Shown here in pieces: positions 7,155-12,679 of a stretch of 12,679 nt of DNA. The stretch spans positions 1-12,679 of the forward strand of contig VBLD01000177.1 in the NCBI GenBank assembly GCA_005879205.1. The letters are read 5' to 3'. A program made the translations under genes and the position numbers. Source of the DNA: Deltaproteobacteria bacterium. Lineage in GTDB: Bacteria > Desulfobacterota > Binatia > DP-6. Within the stretch, counting starts at the first letter, position 1, and every line of letters begins with the position of its first letter. The notes under the pieces are model-generated. The model worked only from the letters and a program-made list of their open reading frames with translations. It was not told the DNA's origin and did not search any database.

Positions 7155-7685
7155 ATGGACGAATGGATCGAGGAGGACATCGACCTCCTCACCGAACGTG
7201 CGTCCGACAAGGCCAATCGGGTCCTCGACCAGCACATGATTCGGGCGCCCATCCGGTACCTCAACCCTCGGCCGCCGGTCACGCTGCCGCTGACGGCCAC
7301 GGTGGCAGAGGTCATCGCGGTCATGCGCGAGCATCGCATCGGCTGCGTGTTGGTCGTGGAGGGGGACCGGCTGGCGGGGATCATCACGGAGCGGGATTTG
7401 CTGCTGAAGCTCGACCGAGCCGATCTCACGCCGCCGATCCGGGACTTCATGACCCCGGACCCGGAGGTGCTGGCGCCCGACGATCCGATCGTCTACGCCC
7501 TCAACAAGATGAGCGTCGGGGGCTTTCGTCACGTGCCACTGGTGGACGTGGAGCACCGGCCTGTCGGTATCGTATCGGTGAAGGACATCGTCGACTACAT
7601 CGTCGACTTCTTCCCGAACGACGTCCTCACGCTACCGCCGGATGCGGCACGTCGCGAGGCATGGCGTGGACGCGACGGCGGTTGA
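7155..7685 (+). CDS. Two-CBS-domain protein
   Basis: A 176-residue cytosolic protein made almost entirely of a Bateman module. After an acidic N-terminal helix (MDEWIEEDIDLLTERAS), CBS1 spans about residues 28-90 (VTLPLTATVAEVIAVMREHRIGCVLVV ending GIITERDLL) and CBS2 about 94-155 (DFMTPDPEVLAPDDPIVYAL, GGFRHVPLVD, PVGIVSVKDIVDYI). Paired CBS domains usually bind adenosyl nucleotides and sense energy charge or act as regulatory partners; no catalytic domain is attached here. ATG 7155 has an excellent GGAGGG seven bases upstream, unlike the coupled genes before it, suggesting independent initiation. The stop lies eight bases from the convergent korB stop. The ligand cannot be read from sequence. 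Confidence 0.9.
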   Translation: MDEWIEEDIDLLTERASDKANRVLDQHMIRAPIRYLNPRPPVTLPLTATVAEVIAVMREHRIGCVLVVEGDRLAGIITERDLLLKLDRADLTPPIRDFMTPDPEVLAPDDPIVYALNKMSVGGFRHVPLVDVEHRPVGIVSVKDIVDYIVDFFPNDVLTLPPDAARREAWRGRDGG

Positions 7686-7693
7686 GCCGAGAC

Positions 7694-8698
7694 TCAGTCG
7701 ACGGTCCAGGTGTCGCCGCGGTTGAAGAGGGCTCGCAGGTCGGGCGCCGTCTTCGCGCGTGCGGCCTCGACCTGCTGGTTTAGAGTCTCGTCGTAGCACG
7801 GCCGCTCGACCGCGCTGAAGACGCCGATCGGCGTCGCGAAGTTCGGCGGTCCGAGGCGTGCGATCAGGTAGGCGAGGGCCGGGTTCGTCTCGTCGTGCAC
7901 GAGGAGGTCCGCCTCGCTGACCCCGTTCCCGAGCTGGACGACCTCGGGCTGGAAGTTGCGCAGGCGAATGCCTCGGTCGCGGTCCTTTCCGAAGACGAGC
8001 GGCTTCCCGTGCTCGAGGACGAGCGTATGGTCGGCCTTCGTCGCCTTCTCCGTCACGTTCGCGAACGCACCGTCGTTGAACACGTTGCAGTTCTGGAGAA
8101 TCTCCACGAACGACGTGCCCTTGTGTTCGTGGGCGCGGCGGACGACTTCCTGCAGGTGCCGGGTCTCGACGTCGACGCTACGCGCGACGAAGCTCGCCTC
8201 GGCGCCGAGTGCGAGCGCGATCGGGTCGAAAGGATGATCGACGGACCCCACGGGCGTCGACTTGGTGACCTTTCCGACCTCCGACTGCCCCTTGGTGAGT
8301 CCGTAGATCTTGTTGTTGAAGAGGAGGATGTTCACGTCGAGGTTCCGGCGGAGGATGTGGATCAGGTGGTTGCCGCCGATCGACAGCGCATCGCCGTCGC
8401 CGGTCACGATCCACACGGAGAGCTCGGGGCGCGAGGCCTTGAGGCCCGTGGCGATCGCGGGCGCCCGGCCGTGGATCGAGTGAAAGCCGTAGGTGTTGAC
8501 GTAGTAGGGGAATCGGCTCGAGCAACCGATCCCCGAGATGAAGACGAATCGCTCGCGCGGTACCCCGAGCTCGGGCAGCACCTTCTGCACCTGGGATAAG
8601 ATGGCGTAGTCGCCGCAGCCCGGGCACCAGCGGACGTCCTGATCGGAGACGAAGTCCTTCTTACCGAGCTTCGCTTCCCCCACGCCAGGTGTGCTCAT
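7694..8698 (-). CDS. korB: 2-oxoglutarate:ferredoxin oxidoreductase beta subunit
   Basis: A 334-residue thiamine-diphosphate subunit. With KorA it oxidatively decarboxylates 2-oxoglutarate to succinyl-CoA, reducing ferredoxin, or runs in reverse in reductive pathways. Motifs are WCPGCGDYAIL with iron-sulfur ligands Cys25 and Cys28, GIGCSSRFPYY (Cys59), the TPP pocket GDGDALSIGGNH (100-111) with NNKIYGLTKGQ (128-138), and QNCNVFNDGAF with Cys204 as a probable further cluster ligand. TKGQ is typical of KorB-like proteins. ATG 8698 overlaps the korA stop (ATGA) and sits behind a strong GAGGAGGAG. A related substrate such as pyruvate or another 2-oxoacid cannot be excluded from sequence alone. 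Confidence 0.93.
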   Translation of the reverse strand: MSTPGVGEAKLGKKDFVSDQDVRWCPGCGDYAILSQVQKVLPELGVPRERFVFISGIGCSSRFPYYVNTYGFHSIHGRAPAIATGLKASRPELSVWIVTGDGDALSIGGNHLIHILRRNLDVNILLFNNKIYGLTKGQSEVGKVTKSTPVGSVDHPFDPIALALGAEASFVARSVDVETRHLQEVVRRAHEHKGTSFVEILQNCNVFNDGAFANVTEKATKADHTLVLEHGKPLVFGKDRDRGIRLRNFQPEVVQLGNGVSEADLLVHDETNPALAYLIARLGPPNFATPIGVFSAVERPCYDETLNQQVEAARAKTAPDLRALFNRGDTWTVD

Positions 8699-10563
8699 GA
8701 CCGCTCCTCCTCGCCGTTGAGCAGCTTGAGACACCGGCCCACGATCTCGGACACCTTGAAGGGCCGTCCCTGCACCTTGTTGAAGCCGATGGCGTCGACC
8801 AGGTACTCGGTGCGCAGGAGACGGACGAGCTGGCCGAGGTTGATCTCCGGCACCAAGATCCGGCGGTAGCGCTCGAGGATGCCTTCGAGGTCGGCAGGGA
8901 ACGGGTTCAGGTGGCGAAGGTGCACGTGCGCCACGCGGTGGCCGGCCGCGTGCAGCTGCCCGACTGCCTGACGGATCGAACCGAACGTGCCCCCCCAGCC
9001 GACGAGCAGCAGCTCGCCTTCGGGCGCACCGAACACCTCGGTCGGCGGGATCTCGCGTACGATCCCCGCCACCTTGCGCGCCCGGACGCGCATCATCTGC
9101 TCGTGGTTCGTGGGCGCATAGCTCACGTTGCCGGTCAGATACTCCTTTTCGAGACCCCCGATGCGGTGCTCGAGGCCCGCCGTTCCGGGGATGACCCAGG
9201 GACGTGACAGCGTCTCCTCGTCGCGGAGGTAGGGGAAGAAGCCGCTCGGGTCGGTGCGGAACGCGACCGGCACCTCCGGAAGCGTGTCGGGGTCGGGGAT
9301 CGGCCACGGCTCCGCACCGTTGGCGAGGAAGCCGTCCGTCAGCAGGATCACGGGCGTCATGTACTTGACCGCGATGCGCACCGCCTCGTAGGCCATCGTG
9401 AAGCAGTCGGCAGGGGTCGCCGCGGCCAGAATGGGCACCGGGGCCTCGCCGTGGCGTCCGTGCATGGCCATCAGGAGATCCGCCTGCTCGGTCTTGGTGG
9501 GCATCCCGGTCGACGGGCCGGCGCGCTGGATGTCGGTGATCACGAGCGGGAGCTCGACCGCCAGCGCCAGGCCGATCGTCTCGGCCTTCAGGTTCATGCC
9601 GGGGCCGCTCGTGGTCGTGATGGCGATCGCACCGCCGAATGCCGCCCCGAGGGCGGCGCCGATGCCCGCGATCTCATCCTCCGCCTGGAAGGTATAGACG
9701 TCGTACTGCTTCAAGCCGGAGAGCTCGTGGAGCACGTCGCTCGCCGGGGTGATGGGATAGCTGCCGAGGAAGAGCGGGCGCTTGGCCTTCTGGGCGGCCG
9801 CGACGAAGCCGAGCGCGGTGGCGGTGTTGCCGGTGATGTTGCGGTAGCGCCCGGGAGCGATGACGGCGGGCTTGACGGCGTACGAGACCGCGAACAGCTC
9901 CGCATTCTCCGAGAAGTGTAGGCCGGCGCGCAGGGCGCGGATGTTCGCCTCGACGAGCTCGGGGGTTTTGCGGAACTTCTCTCGGATCCACTGCTCGGTC
10001 GGCTCGATCGGGCGGTGATAGAGCCACGAGGTCATGCCCAGGCAGAAGAAATTGCGGCAGCGAAAGACCGAGCGTGACGAGAGTCCCAGGTCCTTCAAGG
10101 CGGCCGTCGTGAGCTTGGTCACGTCGACCTGGAAGAGCTGGTAGCGATCCAGGGAGCCGTCTTCGAGCGGGCTGCGCGCGTAGTCCGCCTTCTTCAGGTT
10201 CTGGTCGTGGAAGCTCTCCCGGTCGATGATCAGGATACCGCCCGGCTTCAAGTCTTCGAGGTTCGTCTTGAGGGCGGCCGGGTTCATCGCGACCAGCACG
10301 TCCAGGTCGTCGCCGGGGGTGAACACCGGCAGAGAGGAGAAGTTCAGCTGGAACGCGCTGACACCTGCCAACGTCCCGGCCGGAGCGCGGATCTCGGCAG
10401 GAAAGTCCGGAAGCGTGGCGAGGTCGTTGCCGGCGAGCGCCGACTCGGTCGTGAACTGCGTGCCGGTGACCTGCATGCCGTCGCCCGAGTCACCAGCGAA
10501 GCGGATGACGATGCTGTCGCGTTCCTCGACCCGCCTCGCACCCGTAGCTACGCCGTCCGGCAT
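8695..10563 (-). CDS. korA: 2-oxoglutarate:ferredoxin oxidoreductase alpha subunit (gamma-alpha fusion)
   Basis: A 622-residue fused subunit. Residues about 18-200 are the gamma domain (IRFAGDSGDGMQVTGTQFT, FPAEIRAPAGTLAGVSAFQ, DVLVAMNPAAL). About 240-470 is the pyrimidine-binding alpha domain (GSYPITPASDVLHEL, EDEIAGIGAALGAAFGGA, TTTSGPGMNLKAETIGLA, QRAGPSTGMPTKTEQADLL). The remainder is the transketolase-C-like domain (LLVGWGGTFGSIRQAV, HLRHLNPFPADLEGIL, EINLGQLVRLLR). The gamma-alpha fusion and roughly 600-residue length are those of two-subunit KorAB enzymes found in aerobes and microaerophiles as well as anaerobes. ATG 10563 follows GAGGAGG nine bases upstream. It overlaps korB, so the two form a transcription and translation unit driven by the promoter at 10649-10677. 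Confidence 0.94.
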   Translation of the reverse strand: MPDGVATGARRVEERDSIVIRFAGDSGDGMQVTGTQFTTESALAGNDLATLPDFPAEIRAPAGTLAGVSAFQLNFSSLPVFTPGDDLDVLVAMNPAALKTNLEDLKPGGILIIDRESFHDQNLKKADYARSPLEDGSLDRYQLFQVDVTKLTTAALKDLGLSSRSVFRCRNFFCLGMTSWLYHRPIEPTEQWIREKFRKTPELVEANIRALRAGLHFSENAELFAVSYAVKPAVIAPGRYRNITGNTATALGFVAAAQKAKRPLFLGSYPITPASDVLHELSGLKQYDVYTFQAEDEIAGIGAALGAAFGGAIAITTTSGPGMNLKAETIGLALAVELPLVITDIQRAGPSTGMPTKTEQADLLMAMHGRHGEAPVPILAAATPADCFTMAYEAVRIAVKYMTPVILLTDGFLANGAEPWPIPDPDTLPEVPVAFRTDPSGFFPYLRDEETLSRPWVIPGTAGLEHRIGGLEKEYLTGNVSYAPTNHEQMMRVRARKVAGIVREIPPTEVFGAPEGELLLVGWGGTFGSIRQAVGQLHAAGHRVAHVHLRHLNPFPADLEGILERYRRILVPEINLGQLVRLLRTEYLVDAIGFNKVQGRPFKVSEIVGRCLKLLNGEEERS

Positions 10564-10606
10564 TTCACTGCGCCTCCTCGCCCGCCCTGGGCGTTGAATT
10601 TACTTA

Positions 10607-10636
10607 GGGTTTTCGGTGAGTTGCGCTCGAAAACCC
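10607..10636. repeat. Perfect 9-bp inverted repeat in the korAB leader
   Basis: GGGTTTTCG (10607-10615) and CGAAAACCC (10628-10636) are exact inverted copies with a 12-base spacer. In the direction of korA the element begins about six bases after the predicted transcription start (near 10642) and ends 43 bases before the ATG. It could be a regulator's operator or a hairpin at the 5' end of the message. No T-run follows, so it does not look like an intrinsic terminator. Confidence 0.65.
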
Positions 10637-10648
10637 GAACGCGAGGGG

Positions 10649-10677
10649 AGGATAGCCTGCGCCCCGGCCGTTTGCAA
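10649..10677 (-). promoter_or_regulatory. Predicted sigma-70 promoter of korAB
   Basis: On the minus strand TTGCAA (10677-10672) is followed after exactly 17 bases by TATCCT (10654-10649), a good -35/-10 pair in an otherwise GC-rich region. Transcription would begin near 10642, giving an untranslated leader of about 79 bases that contains the 9-bp inverted repeat and then a GAGGAGG ribosome-binding site. The upstream gene ends at 10702, so the promoter lies in the 138-base gap. Confidence 0.6.
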
Positions 10678-10701
10678 TTGGGGAAGACCCCGCGGTCGCG
10701 G

Positions 10702-12153
10702 TCACTCGGCTCGGCGCACGCCCTCGGCCTGCGGCTTCCCCTTTTTGGCGTTGTGTCCGAGGACGAAGGTGACGCGCGTCCCCATCTCGATCCCGTCGGC
10801 ACCGTCCTCGCACTGCGTGACGTGAAAGAAGATCGATTCCCCGCTCCCGTAGCGAAGGAAGCCGAATCCCTTTTCCGGGAAAAACCGATCGACGGTGCCC
10901 GCCAGGCGCTGGTCGCGCGGGGCCTCGACGGGCGCGTCGCCCAGAGCGGCGAGCTCGGGAGGAAGGACCGGGTCCGATGGCGGCGAATCCTGCATGGGTC
11001 CGGGGACGCCGGCGAGCGCTGCGGCGCGCTCGGCGATCTCGGGATCGCCGGGGGTGAGCCGCCCGAGCTGCTCCAGATACCGACGTGCATCCGTTCCCCG
11101 CCCGAGCTGCTCGCAAAGATCCGAGGCGAGCCTGAGCCCTTCGGCGAAGCCGCCCTCGCGGCGGCAGGCGAGGGCCCGCTCGACTTGCCTGAGAGCCGCC
11201 GTCCGCCGCCCCACGGCGAGCTCGATCCGTGCCAGCTCCACGCGCACGAGCGGCTCGGCGGCTGGCACGCGTCGCAGCGCCTCGACCAGTGCGGCCACGG
11301 CCCCGGGGAGGTCGCCGGTCACCCGAGCCTGGAAGCGCCCGAGCGCCAGGTAGGCGAACGCACCCCGCGGCAGAGCGGCGGCCTCGCGGTAGGCTGTCTC
11401 AGCAGCGCCCATGTCTCCGGCGAGCTCGTGGACCCGCCCGAGCCGCTCGCAGAGATAGCTCGACGCCGGGTCGAGATCCCGGGCGGCGCGGAACGCCGCC
11501 GCCGCCGCCGCGAGGTCGCCACGCCTCAGGTCGAGCTCGCCCCGGTTGGCCAGGACGTGCTCGGGCCGAATGGCGGGCGGGTCGCTCCCCCGGTCCAGCT
11601 CGCAGCAGGAATCGAGGGCGTCGGCCGCGCCATCGAACTCGCCCAGGTCGCGAAGCGCGCGTGAAAGGTGAAACAGCACCTGCACCTGGACGCCGCGGCC
11701 GCGCTGGCGCTGCTCGATCGGCGCCTTCTCCCAAATCTCACGCGCACGGCTGAGGGCGTCTACGGTCTCGCGAGGGCGATGGAGCTTCTCGAGGCAATAA
11801 CCGCGGCGAAAGAGGCAGAGGTGGTAGGTCGGGAAGGATGCCAGAGCGCGGTCGTACCAGCGGAGCGCCTTGGTCCACTTCTTCTTGCGCTGGAAATACC
11901 AGCCGATCGCGCAGTGGAAGACCGCGGCGCGGCGCGGCGCGAGCTCGGCGCAACGAAGCAGGTACCGCTCGACCTTCTCCTCGTTTCCGAGCATGCCGAA
12001 GGCGCGCCCGATCTCGAACAGGAGCTCGGTGGAGTTCCACGTCTCTTCCTCGGGGGTGTCGTCGAGTGCGCCGTAGCGCTGGACGATCGCGTGATGTGCT
12101 CCCCGGTTGGCAAGCGATCGGACGTCGGCGAGGATGGACGCGAGGTTGGTCAT
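10702..12153 (-). CDS. TPR-repeat protein with C-terminal cold-shock domain
   Basis: A 483-residue cytosolic protein without signal peptide or membrane segment. Residues about 40-385 are a run of about nine TPR-type helix pairs (for example AIGWYFQRKKKWTKALRWYD, ANRGELDLRRGDLAAAAAAF, RLGRVHELAGDMGAAETAYR). A proline-rich linker (about 384-416) joins them to a cold-shock domain at 417-483: LAGTVDRFFPEKGFGFLRYG contains the RNP1-like KGFGF, and SIFFHV is the RNP2-like strand. It is about the size of a bacterial Csp. The CSD predicts single-stranded RNA or DNA binding; the TPR array predicts a protein partner. Function is unknown. ATG 12153 has only a distant AGGTGA (13 bases upstream), and the gene sits behind a long leader with its own promoter. 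Confidence 0.88.
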   Translation of the reverse strand: MTNLASILADVRSLANRGAHHAIVQRYGALDDTPEEETWNSTELLFEIGRAFGMLGNEEKVERYLLRCAELAPRRAAVFHCAIGWYFQRKKKWTKALRWYDRALASFPTYHLCLFRRGYCLEKLHRPRETVDALSRAREIWEKAPIEQRQRGRGVQVQVLFHLSRALRDLGEFDGAADALDSCCELDRGSDPPAIRPEHVLANRGELDLRRGDLAAAAAAFRAARDLDPASSYLCERLGRVHELAGDMGAAETAYREAAALPRGAFAYLALGRFQARVTGDLPGAVAALVEALRRVPAAEPLVRVELARIELAVGRRTAALRQVERALACRREGGFAEGLRLASDLCEQLGRGTDARRYLEQLGRLTPGDPEIAERAAALAGVPGPMQDSPPSDPVLPPELAALGDAPVEAPRDQRLAGTVDRFFPEKGFGFLRYGSGESIFFHVTQCEDGADGIEMGTRVTFVLGHNAKKGKPQAEGVRRAE

Positions 12154-12166
12154 CGGTCAGCCGGTG

Positions 12167-12310
12167 TCACCTGCCGGGTCTTGGAGAACTGCAGCTCGGC
12201 TCCGTCGCCCATTCTAGCGCCCCGGACCCGAGGAGCACGTCGACCGTGCGGCGGCGGGTGCCCACCCCGGCGTAAGGGTAGGACGCGAACGTCCACGAGG
12301 GTTTTGCCAT
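12167..12310 (-). CDS. Possible small 47-residue protein in the leader of the TPR-CSD gene
   Basis: The reading frame begins MAKPSWTFASYPYAGVGTRR and ends 13 bases before the TPR-CSD start. ATG 12310 has GGGAGG five bases upstream, a better ribosome site than that of the downstream gene. A strong predicted promoter on the same strand starts transcription about 83 bases before it. The residues are basic in the middle with no membrane segment and no motif I recognise, and the C-terminal CSSPRPGR looks unstructured. It could be a genuine small gene, a regulatory leader peptide, or chance. An overlapping frame (12150-12428) with an ATGA junction to the TPR gene lacks a good start site and looks less protein-like. 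Confidence 0.35.
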   Translation of the reverse strand: MAKPSWTFASYPYAGVGTRRRTVDVLLGSGALEWATEPSCSSPRPGR

Positions 12311-12382
12311 GGGCGCCTCCCAGCTCGGCTTGGCGTTCTCGCGGGCAAATTGACCACGGGCATGGCCGACGCTGCTCGCGGT

Positions 12383-12396
12383 TGTCGAGATCGACA
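12383..12396. repeat. 6-bp palindrome at a predicted transcription start
   Basis: TGTCGA-GA-TCGACA is an exact 6-bp inverted repeat with a two-base centre. It overlaps the predicted start point (near 12393) of the transcript for the TPR-CSD gene, a common place for a repressor operator. The sequence is short enough to occur by chance. Confidence 0.35.
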
Positions 12397-12399
12397 CTA

Positions 12400-12428
12400 T
12401 CTATAAGAGTCAAATCGTTAGCTTTCAA
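12400..12428 (-). promoter_or_regulatory. Predicted sigma-70 promoter upstream of the TPR-CSD gene
   Basis: On the minus strand TTGAAA (12428-12423) is followed after 17 bases by TATAGA (12405-12400), the best -35/-10 pair seen in the window. It lies in a distinctly AT-rich island (about 12391-12440) within GC-rich DNA. Transcription from near 12393 would leave about 240 bases before the TPR-CSD ATG, containing the possible 47-residue frame. The gap between the purN stop and the TPR-CSD start (12154-12443, 290 bases) holds otherwise nothing recognisable. Confidence 0.6.
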
Positions 12429-12443
12429 ATGGCAATCAGTAGC

Positions 12444-12679
12444 TCACCACGAGATCAACGGTGGGCCTACGGGTGGTCGCATTCCCCGTACGCGCACCTG
12501 GCGGTCTGCTACTTCGAGGCGGCCTTCGGCGAAGAACTGGATCGCGGTCGGGTAGATCTCGTGCTCCACGGCGAGGATGCGGTCGCGGACCTCTGTCTCG
12601 GTGTCGTCGGGTGCGATGGGAACCGCCCCCTGGAGGATGATGGGGCCGTCGTCGGTCTGCTCGTCGACGAAGTGGACGG
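12444..12679 (-). CDS. purN: Phosphoribosylglycinamide formyltransferase, C-terminal fragment
   Basis: The last 77 codons of a gene that enters from beyond the window end; the reading frame begins at 12677 and stops at TGA 12446-12444. The fragment opens VHFVDEQTDDGPIILQGAVP, matching the PurN motif (V-H-x-V-D-x-x-x-D-x-G-P-I-I) that holds the catalytic aspartate, and continues with DTETEVRDRILAVEHEIYP and a final helix. PurN transfers a formyl group from 10-formyl-THF to GAR in purine synthesis. The C-terminal tail (about 25 residues after FFAEGALEV) is proline-rich and unremarkable. The related PurU could share this motif, but PurN fits better. Confidence 0.88.
   Translation of the reverse strand, partial: VHFVDEQTDDGPIILQGAVPIAPDDTETEVRDRILAVEHEIYPTAIQFFAEGRLEVADRQVRVRGMRPPVGPPLISW

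Noticed and set aside
10675..10701. Intrinsic terminator after the TPR-CSD gene
   Set aside because: On the minus strand only a 4-bp GGGG/CCCC stem with loop TCTT is present, followed by AATTG rather than a T-run.
10207..11664. Plus-strand open frame of 485 codons opposite korA and the TPR-CSD gene
   Set aside because: It crosses two well-supported genes and their intergenic promoter; the protein has no coherent domain.
12150..12428. 92-codon minus-strand frame overlapping the TPR-CSD start by ATGA
   Set aside because: Its ATG is inside the predicted -35 box, it has no ribosome site, and the His/Arg/Pro-rich translation looks like a shadow of the better-supported 47-codon frame.
1..12679. 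Mobile element, CRISPR array, tRNA or phage module
   Set aside because: No spaced direct repeats, transposase or integrase motifs, tRNA cloverleaf or anomalous base composition were seen apart from a short AT-rich promoter island near 12400.

Overview
This is a GC-rich (roughly two-thirds G+C by eye), densely packed bacterial chromosomal window of mostly housekeeping genes. LptE, an outer-membrane LPS-assembly lipoprotein, points to a diderm Gram-negative host. The order ribH-nusB-leuS-lptE-holA with an opposing rpsT resembles deltaproteobacteria-like lineages; this assignment rests on remembered gene order and composition, not on a database search. I see no insertion sequence, phage gene, tRNA, rRNA or CRISPR array.

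Layout. (1) Bases 1-4586, plus strand: the 3' end of ribH, nusB, leuS, lptE and holA. Three of the four junctions are 4-base start/stop overlaps (ATGA, ATGA, CTGA), which suggests translational coupling; the nusB-leuS gap is only 11 bases. leuS carries a net +1 frameshift near base 1740. holA appears to start at a rare CTG codon. (2) Bases 4588-5720, minus strand: mazG followed by rpsT, ending one base from holA. (3) Bases 5812-7685, plus strand: a glutaredoxin, a small c-type cytochrome, a DUF2064/TIGR04282-type transferase and a two-CBS-domain protein. (4) Bases 7694-10563, minus strand: korB and korA, a two-subunit 2-oxoacid:ferredoxin oxidoreductase most like 2-oxoglutarate synthase, with a recognisable promoter and a perfect 9-bp inverted repeat in the leader. 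(5) Bases 10702-12153, minus strand: a TPR protein with a C-terminal cold-shock domain. A strong promoter lies about 240 bases upstream, and a possible 47-residue small gene lies in the leader. (6) Bases 12444-12679, minus strand: the C-terminal end of purN.

How the genes work together. Region 1 joins riboflavin synthesis, transcription antitermination, leucine charging, LPS export and replisome clamp loading, a common essential-gene grouping. The Grx/cytochrome/CBS group may relate to redox or energy sensing, but nothing visible proves a shared pathway. KorAB would feed reduced ferredoxin from 2-oxoglutarate oxidation, or run reductively; no ferredoxin gene is in the window.

I found no clear new multi-gene system. 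The most notable items are the TPR-cold-shock fusion with its long leader, the leader hairpin/operator of korAB, the apparent CTG start of holA, the leuS frameshift, and a near-consensus mazG promoter that would give a leaderless mRNA.
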